A program made the position numbers and the translations under genes. From Blastococcus sp. HT6-30 (GTDB lineage Bacteria > Actinomycetota > Actinomycetes > Mycobacteriales > Geodermatophilaceae): a DNA stretch of 64,000 bases. Location of the stretch: positions 950,001-1,014,000 of the forward strand of contig NZ_CP155792.1 in assembly GCF_039729015.1 (NCBI RefSeq). The letters run 5' to 3'. Positions 62,031 through 64,000 of the stretch are shown piece after piece. Below the pieces are notes generated by a model. It was not told the DNA's origin and ran no database searches. It saw only the letters and a program-made list of their open reading frames with translations. Each line of letters begins with the position of its first letter. Within the stretch, counting starts at the first letter, position 1.

Positions 62031-63092
62031 TCAGGGCCAGGCGGCGGCGAGCCGGGCGACGGCGGCCTGCACCTCCGCGCCCCACGTGGTGAACGGCTCG
62101 GCGTCCGGCGCGCGTGCACTGCCCCGCCGGGGGAGGCGCCACGTACCGGCGATGCGGCCGTCGACGACCACGGTGGGCCGGAAGACGCCGTTGCGACCGG
62201 GCACGATGCGCTCGGCGAAGACTGGGTCGAGGATCGCGCCGCGGTCGGCGTAGCCGAGCACGTACTCGTCGAAGCCGGGGAGCAGCAGCGGTTCCCGGAC
62301 CTGCTCGCGGTGCGCGGCGTACCGGTCGGGGGTCGCGGGGTCGAGGAGGTACTCCGCGCCGTCCACCTCGACGCTGTCCAACCGGTCCCGGACCGCGGCC
62401 AGGCCGGTGCGGACGTCGCGCACCGTGGTCCCGGCCCAACGGACCAGGTCGTGGACGGTGGCCGGGCCGTGCCCGCAGAAGTACCGCAGCGCCAGCTCGG
62501 CCAGTGCCTCGTCCCGCGCCAGTCGGCGGGGCCGGTGCACCCACTCGTCGAGGAGCACGAACAACTGCTCGCCGTCCTGCGTGGGGCCGAGGCACAGGGT
62601 GCCGGTCTGCGCCAGGAACCACAGCAGGAGGTACCCCCGCTGGCCCGTCGTCGCGACACCGCCCGACTCGATGGCCGCCAGCAGCGCACCGCGGGAGAGC
62701 CGCCCGCCCCCGGACAGCGCGGCGGCGGTCAATTCCCGCGCGCGCTCCGCGTCGGCCCCGGTGAGCCCCAGGGCGGTGCGCCGCCCGGCCAGCCCGGCGA
62801 CGGCCCGGGGGCCCAGCAGGTCGAGCATCCAGGGCAGGTCCTCGGCCGGGAGCAGGTGCAGCGTGCCGCGCATCGGCCACGAGCGGACGATCGTCCCCTC
62901 GTCCAGTGCGCGGAGCACCGCACCCCGGTCCCGCGCCGCGGTGCGCAGGGCCACCGCGGCGATCGCGCCCGGGAGGTCCTGGCCCTGCAGGGCGGTCAGC
63001 CGGGAGACGGCCGCCGCGGCGTCGGGTGCCGGTGGCCCCGCGAGCCGCTGAGCGACCAGGCGCATCAGGGCCACGTCGTGCAGCGTCGTCAC
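62031..63092 (-). CDS. Winged-helix DNA-binding domain protein (AlkX/YcaQ-like)
   Basis: I choose GTG 63092, where the family begins (TTLHDVALMRLVAQRLAGPP); 353 aa. Matches to PF06224: ALQGQDLPGAIAAVALRT, VRSWPMRGTLHLLPAEDLPW, GLTGADAERARELTAAALS and LARDEALAELALRYFCGHGPAT, with LLPGFDEYVLGYADR and TVVVDGRIAGTWRL near the end. Relatives include the interstrand-crosslink glycosylases AlkX/YcaQ, which keep a QxD motif: ALQGQD near residue 32 could be this. Glycosylase activity is therefore possible but not shown. Confidence 0.75.
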   Translation of the reverse strand: MTTLHDVALMRLVAQRLAGPPAPDAAAAVSRLTALQGQDLPGAIAAVALRTAARDRGAVLRALDEGTIVRSWPMRGTLHLLPAEDLPWMLDLLGPRAVAGLAGRRTALGLTGADAERARELTAAALSGGGRLSRGALLAAIESGGVATTGQRGYLLLWFLAQTGTLCLGPTQDGEQLFVLLDEWVHRPRRLARDEALAELALRYFCGHGPATVHDLVRWAGTTVRDVRTGLAAVRDRLDSVEVDGAEYLLDPATPDRYAAHREQVREPLLLPGFDEYVLGYADRGAILDPVFAERIVPGRNGVFRPTVVVDGRIAGTWRLPRRGSARAPDAEPFTTWGAEVQAAVARLAAAWP

Positions 63093-63175
63093 GGCGGCCA
63101 CCGTGGCAGACGGGTCCGACGGTCCGGCGCCCTCGGCGCCGTGCCCGGGCCGGCGCCGGTAGCGTCGGGAGGGTG

Positions 63176-63298
63176 ATGGGGATGGGTGGGGCCGGCGGCC
63201 CGGACGCGGAGCGGCGCCGGAGGCTGGTGGCGGCGCTCGTCGTCCTCGCGATGGTGCTCGCGGCAGGCGCGACGGTGCTCTCGATCGCCTTCGGCTGA
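63176..63298 (+). CDS. Small single-span membrane protein
   Basis: ATG 63176 follows GGGAGGG closely; 40 aa. A short charged N-terminus (DAERRRR) precedes one membrane helix (LVAALVVLAMVLAAGATVLS). Small proteins of this design are common and uncharacterised in actinobacteria. Two closer starts (63173, 63182) are also possible. Confidence 0.6.
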   Translation: MGMGGAGGPDAERRRRLVAALVVLAMVLAAGATVLSIAFG

Positions 63299-63404
63299 CC
63301 TGGTGGGCCTTTGGGCCCTGGCGCGGCGGTAGCCGGAACGACACCGTGTGGAGACGCCGCGACCGCTCCCGGTCGGGCCCCGATCCCGGAACGAAGGACC
63401 GCCG

Positions 63405-63704
63405 ATGACCCTGGTCGTCCCGCCGAGCGCCTCCGGATCCGCCGCCGACGAGCCCACCGGGCCGGCCGGCGGGATCCGCCCTTCCCAGCACCTCCCCGGG
63501 CCGTCGCAGCGCGTACCCGCTGACGACGCGGTGAGGGCAGCGATCGGTCGGCTCAGCGGCGAGTTCTCCGGCCGGGTGGACCGCCGGCTGCTCGTCCGGG
63601 TCGTGCGGGACTGCCGGCGGGAGCTCGGGGGCTCCCCGGTCGGTGCCCTGCCGGAGCTGGTCGAGCGGCTGGCGCGCTACCGGCTGGACCAGCGCATCGG
63701 CTGA
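63405..63704 (+). CDS. Small three-helix-bundle-type protein
   Basis: ATG 63405 follows GAAGGA; 99 aa. Residues 1-40 are Pro/Ser-rich and disordered. The rest (AVRAAIGRLSGEFSGRVDRR, RVVRDCRRELGGSP, LVERLARYRLDQRIG) forms three amphipathic helices as in the small actinobacterial three-helix-bundle dimerisation domain proteins. Function unknown. Confidence 0.6.
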   Translation: MTLVVPPSASGSAADEPTGPAGGIRPSQHLPGPSQRVPADDAVRAAIGRLSGEFSGRVDRRLLVRVVRDCRRELGGSPVGALPELVERLARYRLDQRIG

Positions 63705-63745
63705 GCGCCCGGAAACCGGGTTGCCCGGCCGGGCAGGATGACGGC

Positions 63746-64000
63746 GTGGGATACGTCGACGTGAGCGGGGTCCGGTACACGCTCTCGGACGGGCGGGTGC
63801 TCCTGGACGACGTCGCCTTCCGCGTCGGCGAGGGTGCCCGGGCCGCGCTGGTGGGCGAGAACGGCGCCGGCAAGACGACCCTGCTGCGGATCATCTCCGG
63901 CGACCTCTCGCCCGAGGCCGGGTCGCTCGCCCGCACCGGCGGGCTGGGCGTGATGCGGCAGTTCATCGGATCGGTCCGGGACGACACCACGGTCCAGCGG
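63746..64000 (+). CDS. ABC-F family ATPase, 3'-truncated by window edge
   Basis: GTG 63746 starts GYVDVSGVRYTLSDGRVLL. The first ABC domain shows Walker A GENGAGKTTLLRIISGD near residue 39 and PEAGSLARTGGLGVMRQ, typical of ABC-F proteins such as EttA, which lack membrane domains and act on the ribosome. The sequence ends at residue 85, so the second ABC domain and P-loop linker are outside the window. Confidence 0.85.
   Translation, partial: MGYVDVSGVRYTLSDGRVLLDDVAFRVGEGARAALVGENGAGKTTLLRIISGDLSPEAGSLARTGGLGVMRQFIGSVRDDTTVQR

Overview
The window is very GC-rich and has actinobacterial gene style: GTG and occasional TTG starts, 4-bp ATGA overlaps inside operons, and an F420-dependent (Ddn-type) oxidoreductase. 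The housekeeping part (SipW/TasA-like export genes, DUF3618/holin stress genes, bacterioferritin with an IdeR box, PAS histidine kinase) suits a soil or rock actinobacterium such as the Geodermatophilaceae. That family assignment is inference from gene content, not from a marker gene.

Positions 1 to about 38.8 kb read as a mobile defence island. It starts with the end of a HEPN-domain gene of lower GC, a decayed serine recombinase and an orphan tRNA 3' end (1958-1991) that looks like an attachment-site scar. Next come a Cys/His-rich protein, a 1566-aa STAND ATPase with a nuclease-like N-terminus (Avs-like), and a two-gene unit with a PD-(D/E)XK-like coiled-coil protein. A complete type I Wadjet operon follows (jetABCD, 10283-18640). 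After a small Cys-rich gene and a tandem array of about 72-bp dyad repeats (19143-19602) there is a three-gene operon that I cannot assign to a named system: a 2161-aa exonuclease/DinG/RecQ fusion, an 842-aa unknown protein and a 2030-aa protein with a C-terminal AAA-type ATPase (19694-34884). This operon plus its repeat array is the best candidate for an undescribed system. The island closes with a recombinase operon read leftwards: a winged-helix-like protein, a 46-aa ORF, a serine-recombinase domain lacking the catalytic serine, and a frameshifted large serine recombinase.

From 38.8 kb on, the genes look chromosomal: a CYP152-type P450, a secreted SGNH esterase, and a three-gene membrane/lipoprotein operon divergent from a MerR regulator, with a textbook MerR promoter between them. 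An IS5-family element carrying a passenger short-chain dehydrogenase sits exactly between two convergent stop codons. Then follow bfd-bfr under an iron box, an acyl-CoA dehydrogenase, a PHP phosphoesterase and an OmpR-type regulator. A TasA/SipW-like secretion operon comes next, with a receiver-Hpt protein lacking its phosphorylatable histidine, followed by a receiver/histidine-kinase pair.

The right end holds a three-gene envelope-stress operon (DUF3618, holin-like, LEA-like) with a sigma-B-like promoter. After it come an enoyl-CoA hydratase, a shortened YpfJ-type metallopeptidase, a Ddn-like oxidoreductase, a winged-helix protein of the AlkX type, two small genes, and the start of an ABC-F ATPase cut by the window edge.
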